A DNA stretch of 64,000 nucleotides. Origin: Muricoccus roseus. GTDB taxonomy: Bacteria > Pseudomonadota > Alphaproteobacteria > Acetobacterales > Acetobacteraceae. The notes below the pieces were generated by a model that saw only the letters and a program-made list of their open reading frames with translations, searched no databases and had not been told where the DNA came from. Each line of letters begins with the position of its first letter. The first letter of the stretch is position 1. This document shows positions 1 through 9,100 of this stretch, one piece after another. A program made the translations under genes and the position numbers. The stretch spans positions 27,340 through 91,339 of the forward strand of contig NZ_FQZF01000022.1 in the NCBI RefSeq assembly GCF_900141905.1, in the 5' to 3' direction.

Positions 1-2
1 AG

Positions 3-623
3 GAATGCGCCCGCTTCCTGCGCCGCATGGCCCCGCTGGGCATGAGCCTCGAGATCGAGCTGGGCGTGACGGGCGGCGAGGAGGATGGCGTGGGCCATGA
101 CCTCGAGGAGAGCGCCGACAACGCGCACCTCTACACCCAGCCCGAGGACGTGCTGAAGGCCTGGGAGGTGCTCTCCCCCATCGGCCATGTCACCATGGCG
201 GCCTCCTTCGGCAACGTGCATGGCGTCTATGCCCCGGGCAATGTGAAGCTGCGCCCGGAGATCCTGAAGGCTTCGCAGGAAGCCGTGTCGGCCAAGTTCG
301 GCGGCGGCGAGAAGCCGATGAGCCTGGTGTTCCATGGCGGATCGGGTTCGGAGAAGGATAAGATCACCGAAGCCGTGTCCTATGGCGTGTTCAAGATGAA
401 CATCGACACGGACACGCAGTTCGCCTTCTCGGAGCCGGTAGGCGCCTATGTCGAGGCGAATCCGGTGGCCTTCAAGCACCAGATCGACCCAGCCACGGGC
501 AAGCCGCAGAAGAAGTTCTACGACCCGCGCAAGTGGCTCCGGGCCGGCGAGAAGGGCGTGGTGAAGCGGCTGGACGAGGCCTTCGCCGATCTGGGTTCCG
601 CCGGGCGCAGCCTGGCCGGCTGA
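3..623 (+). CDS. fba: Class II fructose-bisphosphate aldolase, C-terminal part
   Basis: Catalyses reversible cleavage of fructose 1,6-bisphosphate in glycolysis and gluconeogenesis. The reading frame is open from base 3, so the gene begins outside the window; the visible 206 residues are the C-terminal part of a protein usually about 350 aa long. Recognisable pieces are the TGGEEDGV segment, the metal-binding FGNVHGVY region, the FHGGSGS phosphate-binding loop and the conserved NIDTDTQFAF segment that supplies substrate contacts. The C-terminus, with KFYDPRKWLR, is typical of FbaA-type class IIA enzymes. A rho-independent terminator follows. The only oddity is truncation by the window edge. 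Family assignment is confident; I cannot see the N-terminal metal ligands. Confidence 0.93.
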   Translation, partial: ECARFLRRMAPLGMSLEIELGVTGGEEDGVGHDLEESADNAHLYTQPEDVLKAWEVLSPIGHVTMAASFGNVHGVYAPGNVKLRPEILKASQEAVSAKFGGGEKPMSLVFHGGSGSEKDKITEAVSYGVFKMNIDTDTQFAFSEPVGAYVEANPVAFKHQIDPATGKPQKKFYDPRKWLRAGEKGVVKRLDEAFADLGSAGRSLAG

Positions 624-670
624 GGACGGGGCGGGCGGGGTCGTTCCCCGCCCGGCTCTCCGGGGTAGGG

Positions 671-703
671 AAGCCTGTCGCCTTGCCGGCGATAGGCTTT
701 TCT
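671..703 (+). terminator. Rho-independent terminator after fba
   Basis: A 12-bp stem (671-682 with 688-699, one G-U pair) and a 5-base loop are followed by a run of T. A second GC hairpin without a T tract (633-640 with 646-653) lies just before it. Together they end the fba transcript before the catalase gene. Confidence 0.75.
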
Positions 704-794
704 TATGGGCCGCAGAGGCCCTTTGTATTTCACCGCGCCGAACCGCCTCCCTTAGCCTTGCCTTTCAAGAGACTTGGCAGGGAGCGGAAACGAC

Positions 795-2294
795 ATGGCC
801 GATCAAGGACGCGGTCCCGGGCTCACCACGCGCCAGGGGCACCCAGTCTACGATAACCAGAACACGCGCAGCGTGGGGCCGCGTGGCCCGCTGGTGCTCG
901 AAGACTACCATTACCTCGAAAAGATCACCCATTTTGACCGCGAGCGCATTCCCGAGCGGGTGGTGCATGCGCGTGGTGCGGCCGCGCATGGCATCTTCGT
1001 GCCGACGGGGATGGCGGGGGACGACCCCGTGACGAAGTACACGCGGGCCAAGGTGTTCCGGAAGGGCACGGAGACGCCGATCTTCCTGCGCTTCTCCACC
1101 GTGATTCATGGCGGGCACAGCCCGGAGACGCTGCGCGACCCGCGCGGCTTCGCCATCAAGTTCTACACCGAGGACGGCAACTGGGACCTGGTGGGGAACA
1201 ATCTGAAGGTGTTCTTCATCCGCGATCCGCTGAAGTTCCCGGACATGGTCCATGCCTTCAAGCCGGACCCCATCCACAACCGGCAGATGATGGGCCGCTT
1301 CTTCGACTTCGTGAGCATGTCGCCCGAGGCGACGCATATGATCACCTGGCTGTTCTCCCCCTGGGGGATCCCGGCGGATTACCGGCACATGCAGGGTTCC
1401 GGCGTGAACACCTACAAGCTGGTGGACGACGAGGGGCAGACCGTCCTGTGCAAGTTCCACTTCCAGCCACGGCAGGGGATCCGGAACCTCACCTCCGAGG
1501 AGGCCTCGGCGATCCAGGCCAGGGACTTCAACCACGCGACCGGAGACCTGTATGACTCGATCGAGCGCGGCGAGTTCCCGGAATGGGATATGTTCATCCA
1601 GGTGATGAGTGACGACGAGCATCCGGAGCTGGACTGGGATCCGCTGGATGTCACGAAGCTCTGGCCCGAGGACCAGTTCCCGATGCTGCATGTCGGGCAC
1701 ATCCAGCTGAACCGGAACCCTGCAGACTTCCACAACGAGGTGGAGCAGGTGGCTTTCGGCACCGGCGTGCTGGTGGACGGGATCGACTTCTCCGAGGACA
1801 AGCTGCTGCAGGGGCGCACCTTCGCCTATTCGGACACGCAGCGTTACCGCGTGGGGCCGAACTACCTGCAGCTGCCGATCAACGCGCCCAAATGCCCCTT
1901 CGCGACGAACCAGCGCGGCGGGCAGATGAGCTACCATGTGGATGGGGCCGGGCAGGGCGCCAACCCGCATGTGAATTACGAGCCCTCCAGCCTGAATGGG
2001 CTGCGCGAGCAGGAGCGCGCCGGTCCGCCGCCGCGTCCCTTTGTGCAGGGGCATATCGGGCGGCAGAAGATCGAGCGCACGAACGACTTCAAGCAGGCGG
2101 GCGAGCGCTGGAGGAGCTTCAGCGATGCGGAGCGGGACGAGCTGGTGACGAACCTGGTCGGCGCCCTCTCCCAGTGCGAGCGGGTGATCCAGGAGAAGAT
2201 GGTCTGCCACTTCATGCAGGCGGACCGGGAGTATGGCGGCCGGGTGGCGGCTGGGCTGGGCGTTGCCATGCCGCAGCGCGAGGCGGCGGAGTAG
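795..2294 (+). CDS. katA: Heme catalase
   Basis: Monofunctional heme catalase of 499 aa that disproportionates hydrogen peroxide, normally in the cytoplasm. The distal-site segment [15 protein letters not shown] (active-site His58), the asparagine pair near residues 135-136 before LKVFFIRD, and the proximal heme-ligand motif [12 protein letters not shown] (Tyr345) are all intact. Length and the lack of a C-terminal flavodoxin-like extension place it with small-subunit catalases. The TTG at 774 is in frame, but ATG 795 with a purine-rich GGGAGCGGA upstream fits the family N-terminus better. It sits alone between terminators; no OxyR gene is adjacent. The function is near certain, the symbol less so. 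Confidence 0.95.
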   Translation: MADQGRGPGLTTRQGHPVYDNQNTRSVGPRGPLVLEDYHYLEKITHFDRERIPERVVHARGAAAHGIFVPTGMAGDDPVTKYTRAKVFRKGTETPIFLRFSTVIHGGHSPETLRDPRGFAIKFYTEDGNWDLVGNNLKVFFIRDPLKFPDMVHAFKPDPIHNRQMMGRFFDFVSMSPEATHMITWLFSPWGIPADYRHMQGSGVNTYKLVDDEGQTVLCKFHFQPRQGIRNLTSEEASAIQARDFNHATGDLYDSIERGEFPEWDMFIQVMSDDEHPELDWDPLDVTKLWPEDQFPMLHVGHIQLNRNPADFHNEVEQVAFGTGVLVDGIDFSEDKLLQGRTFAYSDTQRYRVGPNYLQLPINAPKCPFATNQRGGQMSYHVDGAGQGANPHVNYEPSSLNGLREQERAGPPPRPFVQGHIGRQKIERTNDFKQAGERWRSFSDAERDELVTNLVGALSQCERVIQEKMVCHFMQADREYGGRVAAGLGVAMPQREAAE

Positions 2295-2323
2295 GCCTGC
2301 TGCGCTGACGGATGGGCATGAAG

Positions 2324-2354
2324 AAGGGGGAGGGCCGGTGGCTCTCCCCCTTTT
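2324..2354. terminator. Bidirectional terminator between catalase and asd
   Basis: AAGGGGGAG at 2324-2332 pairs with CTCCCCCTT at 2344-2352, followed by TT. It lies between the convergent catalase and asd genes and could serve both. Confidence 0.7.
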
Positions 2355-2375
2355 CGTTCCGGCCGGGCCGGAGGC

Positions 2376-3383
2376 TCAGGCCGCGAGCTTGACCGGCAGG
2401 GCCTCGGCGATCTGCACCGCGTTCAGCGCGGCGCCCTTCAGCAGCTGGTCGCCGCAGACGAAGAAGTCGAGGCCACGATCGCCGAAGACGGGGTTGGACC
2501 GGATGCGGCCGGCCTCCACGTCGTAGCGGCCGCTGGCGGTCAGCGGCATGGGGTAGATGGCGTTCTCGACATCGTCGGTCAGCTTCACGCCCGGGGCGGT
2601 GGAGAGGACGCGGCGCGCGGCTTCCGGGGTGACGGGGCGCTCGGTCTCGATCGTCACGGCCTCGGCATGGGCGCGGAGCGTGGGCACGCGGACGGCGGTG
2701 CAGGAGATCAGGAGATCGGGCAGGCCCATGATCTTCCGGGTCTCCCAGGTCACCTTCATCTCCTCCCGCGTGTAGCCGTTGGGCTGGAAGCTATCGATGT
2801 GCGGGATGAGATTCATGGGAAGGGGGTGGCGGAAGACCGAGTTCCTCGGCTGGCCGCCATTCACCAGCATCTCGCGCAGCCCGTCCTCCAGCTCCTGCAT
2901 GCCCTCGGCGCCGGCGCCGGAGGAGGCCTGGTAGGTGGAGACGATCACGCGGCGCAGCCCGAACTCGGCATGGAGCGGGGCGAGGGCCACGGCGAGGATG
3001 GCGGTGGTGCAGTTCGGGTTGGCGATCAGGCGCGCACCCTCGGCGGCCGCGGCGTTCACCTCGGGGACGACCAGCGGGACGTCCTTCTCCAGCCGGAAGG
3101 CGGAGGAGTTGTCCACCACCACGGCACCGGCCGCGACCAGCTCCCTCGCATGGGCCTTGGACCAGTCGCCGGAGACGGCGAGCAGGGCCAGGTCCAGCTT
3201 CGGCGGGCTGGCGGGGTCGTAGACCTCGATGGTTTTCTCCCCGAAGGGAGTGGGAATTCGGGTGCCGGCGCTGCGGTTCGAGGCGAAGAGGCGCAGCTCG
3301 GTCACCGGGTAGCCGCGGTCCCCGAGGACCTGCACCAGTTCCTTGCCGACCGCGCCCGTCGCACCGAAAACCCCAACGCGCAT
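2376..3383 (-). CDS. asd: Aspartate-semialdehyde dehydrogenase
   Basis: Reduces aspartyl phosphate to aspartate semialdehyde with NADPH, at the branch point to lysine (diaminopimelate), methionine and threonine. The 335-aa protein starts with the NADP-binding loop MRVGVFGATGAVGKEL and contains the catalytic cysteine in ANPNCTT and the conserved TYQASSGAG segment. The frame extends upstream to 3449, but ATG 3383, followed directly by the Rossmann motif and preceded by an AGAGGA sequence, is the natural start. It is transcribed away from lysK across about 220 bp that must hold both promoters. Length and motifs are normal. Confidence 0.95.
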   Translation of the reverse strand: MRVGVFGATGAVGKELVQVLGDRGYPVTELRLFASNRSAGTRIPTPFGEKTIEVYDPASPPKLDLALLAVSGDWSKAHARELVAAGAVVVDNSSAFRLEKDVPLVVPEVNAAAAEGARLIANPNCTTAILAVALAPLHAEFGLRRVIVSTYQASSGAGAEGMQELEDGLREMLVNGGQPRNSVFRHPLPMNLIPHIDSFQPNGYTREEMKVTWETRKIMGLPDLLISCTAVRVPTLRAHAEAVTIETERPVTPEAARRVLSTAPGVKLTDDVENAIYPMPLTASGRYDVEAGRIRSNPVFGDRGLDFFVCGDQLLKGAALNAVQIAEALPVKLAA

Positions 3384-3604
3384 GACCTGCCATCCTCTCG
3401 AGGCGTTGTTGGGGGATGGGGCCGCCCTGAAGCCAGGACGAAGGCCCACCCCTGCCAGTGTGGCATCGGGGCTTATACAGGGGGTGGGGACAGATGCGAG
3501 GCGCGCGTTTCGGGGGGCAGGAATGCCCGGCGGTCGAGCGCGCGAGCAGGTTTGACGCGGCGCGCGTTGACCCGGCGGGGGCGCGGGGGCATGTGGGCCC
3601 GGCC

Positions 3605-5236
3605 ATGGAACGTCTCCCCGCCGATCCCTCCCTGCGTGACATCCGCGCCTGGCCCTTTGAGGAGGCCGCGAAGGTGGCCGACCGCGCCTCGGTGAAAGCC
3701 AAGGGCACGGCGCTGTTCGAGACGGGGTACGGACCTTCGGGCCTGCCGCATATCGGGACTTTCGGTGAGGTGGCGCGGACCACCTGGGTGCGCAGGGCCT
3801 TCGAGCGGCTGACGGGGATGCCCTCGCGGCTGCTCGCCTTCTCGGATGACATGGACGCGCTTCGGAAGGTGCCGGACAACGTGCCGAACCCGGAGCTGCT
3901 GCGGGCTCATCTGGGCCGGCCCGTCTCGCGGATCCCGGATCCTTTCGGGACGCATGAGAGCTACGGCGCGCACAACAATGCGCGCCTCAGGGCCTTTCTG
4001 GAGGCCTTCGGCTTTGAGTTCGAGTTTGCCTCCTCCACCGACTATTATTCCTCCGGGCGGTTCGACCAGGCGCTGCTGCGGATGCTGGCGGTGCATGAGG
4101 AGGTGCGGCAGGTGATCCTGCCGACGCTGGGGCCTGACCGGCGGGCGACCTATTCGCCTTTCCTGCCCATCCATCCGAAGACCGGCATCGTCATGCAGGT
4201 GCCGATGGAGGAGGTGCGGCCGGAGGCGGGGACGGTGGTCTGGCGGGACCCGGAGACGGGGGAGCGCTTCGAGACCCCGGTGACGGGCGGCCATGTGAAG
4301 GCGCAGTGGAAGGCCGACTGGGCGCTGCGCTGGTATGCGCTGGGCGTGGATTACGAGATGTCCGGCAAGGACCTGATCGACAGCGTGAAGCTGTCCTCGG
4401 CCATTTGCCGGGTGCTGGGCGGGGAGCCGCCGGTGGGCTTCACCTATGAGCTGTTCCTCGATGCCCAGGGGCAGAAGATCAGCAAGAGCAAGGGCAACGG
4501 GCTGACCATCGAAGAGTGGCTGCGCTATGCGCCGCCCGAGAGCCTCTCCCTCTTCATGTATCAGCAGCCCGGGCGGGCGAAGCGGCTGCATTTCGATGTC
4601 ATTCCCCGGGCCACGGACGAGTACCTGGCGAATGTGGAGAAGCTGCGCACGGGGAATGACCCGGCGAATCCGGCCTGGCACATCCATGACGGGGCGCTGC
4701 CGAACGGCGCGGGCAGCCCGATCACCTTCACCCTGCTGCTGAACCTGGCTGTGGCGGCGAATGCCGAGACGCCGGAGATGCTGTGGGGGTATCTGCGGCG
4801 GCACGCGCCGGAGGCGACGCCGGAGGCCTCTCCGATGCTGGCGGTGCTGGTCGAGCGGGCCTCGGCCTATTACCGGGACATGGTGAAGCCGACGAAGCGC
4901 TTCCGGCCGGCAAGCGAGCCGGAGCGGGAGGCGCTGCTGCACCTGGCCGAGCTGCTGCGGGAGAACCAGCCGCGGATCGAGGCCCTGCCCGCGGCGGAGC
5001 GGCCGGCGGCGATTCAGGACCTCGTCTATGACGCGGGGCGGCGGGAGCCCTTCCTGCAGCCGGGCAAGGATCCGTCCCGCCCCGGCGTGTCGCGGGCCTG
5101 GTTCGCGGCCATCTACCAGGTGCTGCTGGGGCAGGAGGAGGGGCCGCGCTTCGGCGGCTTCGTCGCGCTCTATGGCATTCCGGAAACCATCGCCCTGATC
5201 GAGGGCACGCTGAATCGGAGCGCGGACGCCGCATGA
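3605..5236 (+). CDS. lysK: Class I lysyl-tRNA synthetase
   Basis: Charges tRNA-Lys. The 543-aa protein is a class I enzyme, as in archaea and many alphaproteobacteria, not the common bacterial class II LysS. Evidence is the HIGH-type motif [10 protein letters not shown] (HIG at residues 49-51) and the KMSKS-type motif KISKSKG near residue 291, with the class I C-terminal alpha-helix cage domain after it. The frame is open from 3458, but ATG 3605 leaves only the expected leader before PFEEAAKVA. The stop overlaps the next start in an ATGA, so it is translationally coupled to an MprF-like gene whose relatives use lysyl-tRNA. Confidence 0.95.
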   Translation: MERLPADPSLRDIRAWPFEEAAKVADRASVKAKGTALFETGYGPSGLPHIGTFGEVARTTWVRRAFERLTGMPSRLLAFSDDMDALRKVPDNVPNPELLRAHLGRPVSRIPDPFGTHESYGAHNNARLRAFLEAFGFEFEFASSTDYYSSGRFDQALLRMLAVHEEVRQVILPTLGPDRRATYSPFLPIHPKTGIVMQVPMEEVRPEAGTVVWRDPETGERFETPVTGGHVKAQWKADWALRWYALGVDYEMSGKDLIDSVKLSSAICRVLGGEPPVGFTYELFLDAQGQKISKSKGNGLTIEEWLRYAPPESLSLFMYQQPGRAKRLHFDVIPRATDEYLANVEKLRTGNDPANPAWHIHDGALPNGAGSPITFTLLLNLAVAANAETPEMLWGYLRRHAPEATPEASPMLAVLVERASAYYRDMVKPTKRFRPASEPEREALLHLAELLRENQPRIEALPAAERPAAIQDLVYDAGRREPFLQPGKDPSRPGVSRAWFAAIYQVLLGQEEGPRFGGFVALYGIPETIALIEGTLNRSADAA

Positions 5237-7164
5237 ACTGGGCGCTGATCCGCAAGCACGGACCGACCGTCTTCGGGCTGATCCTGCTGGTGGGCGCGCT
5301 CTATGTCGTGCAGCGGGAGTTCCGCAACCTGTCCGTGGCCGAGGTGGGCGTGGCCCTGGAGGCGACTCCGGTGCGGCAGCTCTGGATCGCGGGGGGGTGG
5401 ACGCTCATCGCCTATGCGGTGCTGACCATCTACGACCGCTTGGGCTCGGTCTATGCGGGCAAGCCGATTTCCTATCTGCGGACTTCGCTGGCTTCCTTCT
5501 GCGCCTATACGCTGGCGCATAACCTCGGCTTCGCGGCCGTTTCCGGCGCGGCGGTCCGCTACCGGTTCTATGCGGCCTGGGGGCTGACGCCGGTCGAGAT
5601 CGCGAAGGTCATCGCCTTCACCTCCCTGACCTTCGGGCTGGGGGGATTCGCGCTCGGCGGGCTCGTGCTGTTCCTGGAGCCTTCGGTCCTGCCCTGGGTG
5701 GGGGAGGGGGAGGCCATTCCCGCCTGGGCGGCGCAGGCCGTCGGCGTGGCCATGTGGGTGATCGTGGCGGCCTATGTGGTGCTGTCGCGCGTGCTGCCGC
5801 ATTTCAAGGTGTTCGGGCACCAGATCGACCTGCCCGGCTTCCGCATGGCCCTGGCCCAGGTTGCCCTGGCGAGCGTGGATGTCGCGGTGACGGCGGCGAT
5901 CTTCTACTGCCTGCTGCCCGAGGCGCCGGGGCTGACCTTCTGGAAGTTCCTCGGGATCTACATCGCGGCCTATACGGCCGGGCTCGCGGCCAGCGTGCCG
6001 GGCGGGCTGGGCGTGTTCGATGGCTTCATCCTGCTGAGCCTGGAGCCCTATCTGCCCTCCGCCCAGGTGATTGGGGCGGTGCTGCTCTTCCGGCTGTTCT
6101 ACTACATCGTGCCGCTCTTCTTGGCGGGTGGGCTCTTCGCGGCCTTCGAACTGGGGCAGCGGCGGTCCTCCCTGGGGCGGCTTCAGGCCGAGACCCGGGT
6201 GACGGGGGCGCTGGAGGTGCCGGTTCTGTCCGGCCTCGCGGGGCTGGGCGGGGTCGTGCTGCTTTTCGTGGGCGCGCTGCCGGCGCGGGCGACGGGGATC
6301 GCGCAATGGGGCGGTGAATGGGCGGCGCTGGCGAGCCAGTTCGCGGCCTCCATCGTCGGCTCGCTGCTGCTGGTCGTCTCCTATGGGATGTTGCGCCGGC
6401 TGCGGATCGCCTGGTGGGCCGGATTGTTCCTGCTGGGCAATGGCGTGGCCATCCTCGCGGTGCGGGGCGATCCTTGGTGGGTGGCCGCCGCCTATCTCGG
6501 GACCGGGTTGTTCCTGGCTGCCATGCGGCACGCCTTCTACCGGGATGCGCGGCTGACCGGGGAGCCGCTGACGGGCGCGCGGGTCTTCTCCCTGGCCGCC
6601 GGGGTGATCTGTGGGCTGACCCTGGCGACGGTGGCCTATCATGGCCGCTTCTCGACCGCTGCCTGGTGGGAGGTGGTGCTCGAGTCGGGGGCGCCGGAGC
6701 CGTTGCGCTTCGCCGTGGGCGCGGCCGTGGCCCTGCTGCTCTTCGCAGCCTTTCGCCTGCTACGGCCGGCGCGGATCCGGGCGGAGGATTATGACGAATC
6801 GGCCCAGGCCCGGTTGATGGCGCTCGGCGCCCGCGTGCCGGGCCATGCGGATGGCGTGGTCTTCGCCGATGGCGGCAAGGCGGGCTTTGCCTTCCGGCAG
6901 CTGGAGGGCGTCTGGGTGGCCGATGGCGACCCGGCCGGAACCCCGGAGGCGCGGATCAACGCGATCTGGCGATTCCGTGACCTGTGCGATGCCGCGGGCG
7001 TGGCGCCCGCCTTCGCCGGCGTGGGGCGCCACATGCTGCGCGCCTACGAGCAGGCGGGGATGGCCACCGTGACCATGCCGAACGGCATGGTCATGGCCCT
7101 CGCCGGAGACCAGGACCCCAAGGCGGTGCTGCGTCTGCTCGCGACGGGGGCGGCCGGGGACTGA
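5233..7164 (+). CDS. MprF-like lysylphosphatidylglycerol flippase with short C-terminal domain
   Basis: Integral membrane protein of 643 aa related to MprF, which transfers lysine from lysyl-tRNA to phosphatidylglycerol and flips the product outward, protecting against cationic peptides. About the first 520 residues are hydrophobic and carry the UPF0104-type flippase segment ([13 protein letters not shown]). The cytoplasmic part that follows is only about 120 residues, with the first GNAT-like subdomain of DUF2156 ([17 protein letters not shown]); full MprF is typically about 850 aa with a second subdomain. The start overlaps the lysK stop (ATGA). I am confident of the family but not that it still makes lysyl-PG; flipping or sensing alone is possible. 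Confidence 0.85.
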   Translation: MNWALIRKHGPTVFGLILLVGALYVVQREFRNLSVAEVGVALEATPVRQLWIAGGWTLIAYAVLTIYDRLGSVYAGKPISYLRTSLASFCAYTLAHNLGFAAVSGAAVRYRFYAAWGLTPVEIAKVIAFTSLTFGLGGFALGGLVLFLEPSVLPWVGEGEAIPAWAAQAVGVAMWVIVAAYVVLSRVLPHFKVFGHQIDLPGFRMALAQVALASVDVAVTAAIFYCLLPEAPGLTFWKFLGIYIAAYTAGLAASVPGGLGVFDGFILLSLEPYLPSAQVIGAVLLFRLFYYIVPLFLAGGLFAAFELGQRRSSLGRLQAETRVTGALEVPVLSGLAGLGGVVLLFVGALPARATGIAQWGGEWAALASQFAASIVGSLLLVVSYGMLRRLRIAWWAGLFLLGNGVAILAVRGDPWWVAAAYLGTGLFLAAMRHAFYRDARLTGEPLTGARVFSLAAGVICGLTLATVAYHGRFSTAAWWEVVLESGAPEPLRFAVGAAVALLLFAAFRLLRPARIRAEDYDESAQARLMALGARVPGHADGVVFADGGKAGFAFRQLEGVWVADGDPAGTPEARINAIWRFRDLCDAAGVAPAFAGVGRHMLRAYEQAGMATVTMPNGMVMALAGDQDPKAVLRLLATGAAGD

Positions 7165-7168
7165 ACGG

Positions 7169-7813
7169 CTACTGGCTGGCCCAGACGATGCGGTGCATCC
7201 AGGTCAGCTCTTCCAGCTCGAAGCTGTAGTTGGGATGGGCGGGGTTGAGGCTGGCCAGCTCCACGCGCTTGGCGGATTGGCGCAGCAGCTCCTTCGCCAT
7301 CACCTCGCCACCCCGGGTACGGACCACCACCCGGTCCCCACGACGCACCGGCGCGCTGGGGGAGACGATGATGACGTCGCCGTCCCTGAACACGGGTTCC
7401 ATCGAGTCGCCGCTGATTTCCAGCGCATAGGCGTTCGGGTCGCCGACCTCGGGCAGGCTGATCTCGTCCCAGCCGCCGCCGACGGGGTAGCCGCCATCGT
7501 CGAAGTAGCCGCTGCTTCCGGCCTGGGCGAGGCCGATCAGGGGGATGCGCCGGCTGGGGCGGGAGGCGGCGCGCATGTTGCCGGTGACGAGGCTGGCGAA
7601 TTCGTCCATCCCCGCCCCGGTGGCGGCCAGGACCTTCGCCACGCTTTCGGTGGAAGGCCAGCGCGCCCGGCCATCCGGGCCGATTCGCTTCGACGGGTTG
7701 AAGGCGGTCGGATCCAGTCCTGCCTTGCGGGCGAGACCGGAGGCAGAGAGGCCGTTCTCCGCCGCCAGCGCGTCGAGCGCGCGCCAGATGTCGCTGTGTT
7801 GCATGCGTCTCAT
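7169..7813 (-). CDS. CI/LexA-like repressor with S24 self-cleaving peptidase domain
   Basis: Transcriptional regulator of 214 aa. Residues 5-60 are a helix-turn-helix region; residues 90-210 are a LexA/CI-type S24 domain with the Ala-Gly cleavage site in GLAQAGSSG (98-99), catalytic serine in GDSMEP (137) and lysine in VMAKELL (174). By family knowledge RecA filaments trigger its self-cleavage, releasing its targets. It diverges from the first gene of the phage-derived block, and a LexA box lies between them. A second ATG at 7804 may be the true start: a TATATT -10-like element ends nine bases before it, compatible with a leaderless message. It is the best candidate for control of the particle genes, by inference from position. 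Confidence 0.88.
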   Translation of the reverse strand: MRRMQHSDIWRALDALAAENGLSASGLARKAGLDPTAFNPSKRIGPDGRARWPSTESVAKVLAATGAGMDEFASLVTGNMRAASRPSRRIPLIGLAQAGSSGYFDDGGYPVGGGWDEISLPEVGDPNAYALEISGDSMEPVFRDGDVIIVSPSAPVRRGDRVVVRTRGGEVMAKELLRQSAKRVELASLNPAHPNYSFELEELTWMHRIVWASQ

Positions 7814-7890
7814 AATATAGGCGAGAAATCTGTGGGCAACAGGAATTAGGTCTCAGAATCGCCTTGACGTTCACAAGCTCGTGGGTGGAT

Positions 7891-7905
7891 GTTCATGCTG
7901 TGTTC
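7891..7905. promoter_or_regulatory. LexA (SOS) box, alphaproteobacterial type
   Basis: GTTC at 7891-7894 and GTTC at 7902-7905 are separated by exactly seven bases, the direct-repeat consensus of alphaproteobacterial LexA. It lies 24 bp upstream of the ATG at 7930 and downstream of a TTGACG -35-like hexamer at 7864, so it would cover the -10 and start region of the rightward promoter. It may also affect the leftward S24 gene. Confidence 0.75.
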
Positions 7906-7929
7906 ACAACCGGCGAGGATCAGCCCCCG

Positions 7930-8373
7930 ATGACCCGTCCCGCTTCCGGTGCTCTTCGCACCACAGCGCCGACTCTCTCCAGCCTGGACAAGGTCCAGCC
8001 CTTCCTGAATGCGGAGGAGGCCTGGTTCTGGACCATGGCCGCCCTCATCGCACGGCGCGACGGCGCGCGAATCGTCTCCGGCCGCGGCCTGGTGGCGCGG
8101 CCCTGCGAGCCGGATGACGTGGTGAAGGCCCTCGACCGGCTCTATCGCCACCGCCGGATCGACCTGGCGCATGCGCGCATCATGCGGATCTGGGGCGAGC
8201 GCGGCACGGCGCCGGACCCGACCGCCCCGCGGGAGCGCGGCGATTACCGGCTGTGGCGCGAAGCCATGGACCGGCTCGACTGGCCGCTGCGGATGAAGGG
8301 TATCGTGGCCGGGCCCGAGCCGCGGGAGGCGGAGGCCGATGTGGTCGCTTTCCACCCCGTTCGGCCGGTCTGA
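7930..8373 (+). CDS. Unknown protein at the head of the phage-derived block
   Basis: A 147-aa soluble, basic protein that I do not recognise. It has a compact core beginning NAEEAWFWTMAALIARRDGA, then a region rich in Arg, Leu and Asp that looks helical, and a low-complexity N-terminus. It is the first gene downstream of the LexA box, with a GAGGA ribosome site 11 bases before ATG 7930. The frame runs back to 7864, but a start there would put the LexA box inside the gene. The next gene follows by 11 bp in the same direction. It may be a DNA-binding accessory or an SOS-induced activator of the particle genes, but the sequence does not show this. Confidence 0.7.
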   Translation: MTRPASGALRTTAPTLSSLDKVQPFLNAEEAWFWTMAALIARRDGARIVSGRGLVARPCEPDDVVKALDRLYRHRRIDLAHARIMRIWGERGTAPDPTAPRERGDYRLWREAMDRLDWPLRMKGIVAGPEPREAEADVVAFHPVRPV

Positions 8374-8384
8374 CGAGGCTTTTC

Positions 8385-8906
8385 ATGATCTCGGCACCTC
8401 TCGTGCCGGCCCCTGACCTGCTCGCCGCCGCCCCGGGATACCGGGGCGGCGGTGTTGCGTTTGGCGGGGCGGCGCACAGGCGGGCCGCGGAGGCGAGGCC
8501 TCAGCGGCTCTGGATCGCTTTCGGCGGCGGCGCGGATCAGGGTTGGATGCGGCTGCTGCGGCCCGGCTTCCGGCATTGTTTCGCGGCCCTGCGCGACGAG
8601 GGGGGCTGGACGGTGCTCGACCCGCTCTCCGGACGGCTGCTGGTCACGCGGCTGCCGGTGGAGCCCGGATTCGATCTGCCCGGCTTCTGGGGCCGTGCGG
8701 GGTGCCGGGTTCTCGGGCCCTTCGTGCCCGCGGCGCCCGCGCAGGCCTGGCCGGCCGTGATCCCCTTTTCCTGCGTTGCCCTGTGCCGGGCCTTACTCGG
8801 CCCCGGCGCACCTTTCGCGGTGACGCCTTACGGCTTGTACCGGCGACTAGAGAAAAATTCCTCTCATGAGGAAAATGTTCTTGATGAATCCGGATCTGGC
8901 GGCTAG
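8385..8906 (+). CDS. Unknown phage-associated protein, possible cysteine-peptidase-like fold
   Basis: A 173-aa protein starting at ATG 8385, preceded by CGAGG. The central segment GFRHCFAALRDEGGWTVLDP and the later PFSCVALCRALLG followed by a Thr-Pro-Tyr turn resemble the spaced His, Asp and Cys-containing helix seen in small NlpC/papain-like phage proteins. I could not confirm a catalytic triad, so this is a suggestion only. It is 11 bp after the previous gene and is followed by a strong terminator before the portal gene, so these two form the SOS-box transcription unit unless there is read-through. Function unknown. Confidence 0.65.
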   Translation: MISAPLVPAPDLLAAAPGYRGGGVAFGGAAHRRAAEARPQRLWIAFGGGADQGWMRLLRPGFRHCFAALRDEGGWTVLDPLSGRLLVTRLPVEPGFDLPGFWGRAGCRVLGPFVPAAPAQAWPAVIPFSCVALCRALLGPGAPFAVTPYGLYRRLEKNSSHEENVLDESGSGG

Positions 8907-8966
8907 AACCCCTCTCGTCAACGGGCGAATTGCGCCCGGTGGCTTCCTCCCCGACCCCTGAACTTC

Positions 8967-9004
8967 AGGCCCGGCCCGGATCACTCCGGTGCCGGGCCTT
9001 TTCT
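8967..9004 (+). terminator. Rho-independent terminator upstream of the portal gene
   Basis: AGGCCCGGC at 8967-8975 pairs with GCCGGGCCT at 8991-8999, with an inner 5-bp stem around a TCAC loop, followed by TTTTCTGTT. It should end transcripts from the two upstream genes about 95 bp before the virion genes. Confidence 0.8.
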
Positions 9005-9046
9005 GTTCGGGGGCGGGGCTATCCGCAGACAGGAGCGAGCCGGCGC

Positions 9047-9100
9047 ATGGGCGATTGCACCACTTCCCCGCCGCACCCCGATGGAGGGGCCCAGGCATGA
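9047..9100 (+). CDS. Possible 17-residue leader peptide coupled to the portal gene
   Basis: An ATG at 9047, preceded by AGGAG at 9031-9035, opens a 17-codon frame whose TGA overlaps the portal ATG in an ATGA. The encoded peptide (MGDCTTSPPHPDGGAQA) has no recognisable domain. The portal also has its own GGAGG inside this frame, so the peptide could tune portal translation or be accidental. Confidence 0.35.
   Translation: MGDCTTSPPHPDGGAQA

Noticed and set aside
765..2210. A 481-codon open frame opposite the catalase gene
   Set aside because: It is an antisense shadow: GC-rich third positions of catalase keep the opposite frame open. Its translation is His/Arg/Leu-rich with no family features.
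7165..7300. Possible frameshifted remainder of MprF after its stop
   Set aside because: No frame after 7164 encodes a second DUF2156 subdomain; the S24 regulator's 3' end is five bases away, so the short form is not a simple sequencing frameshift.
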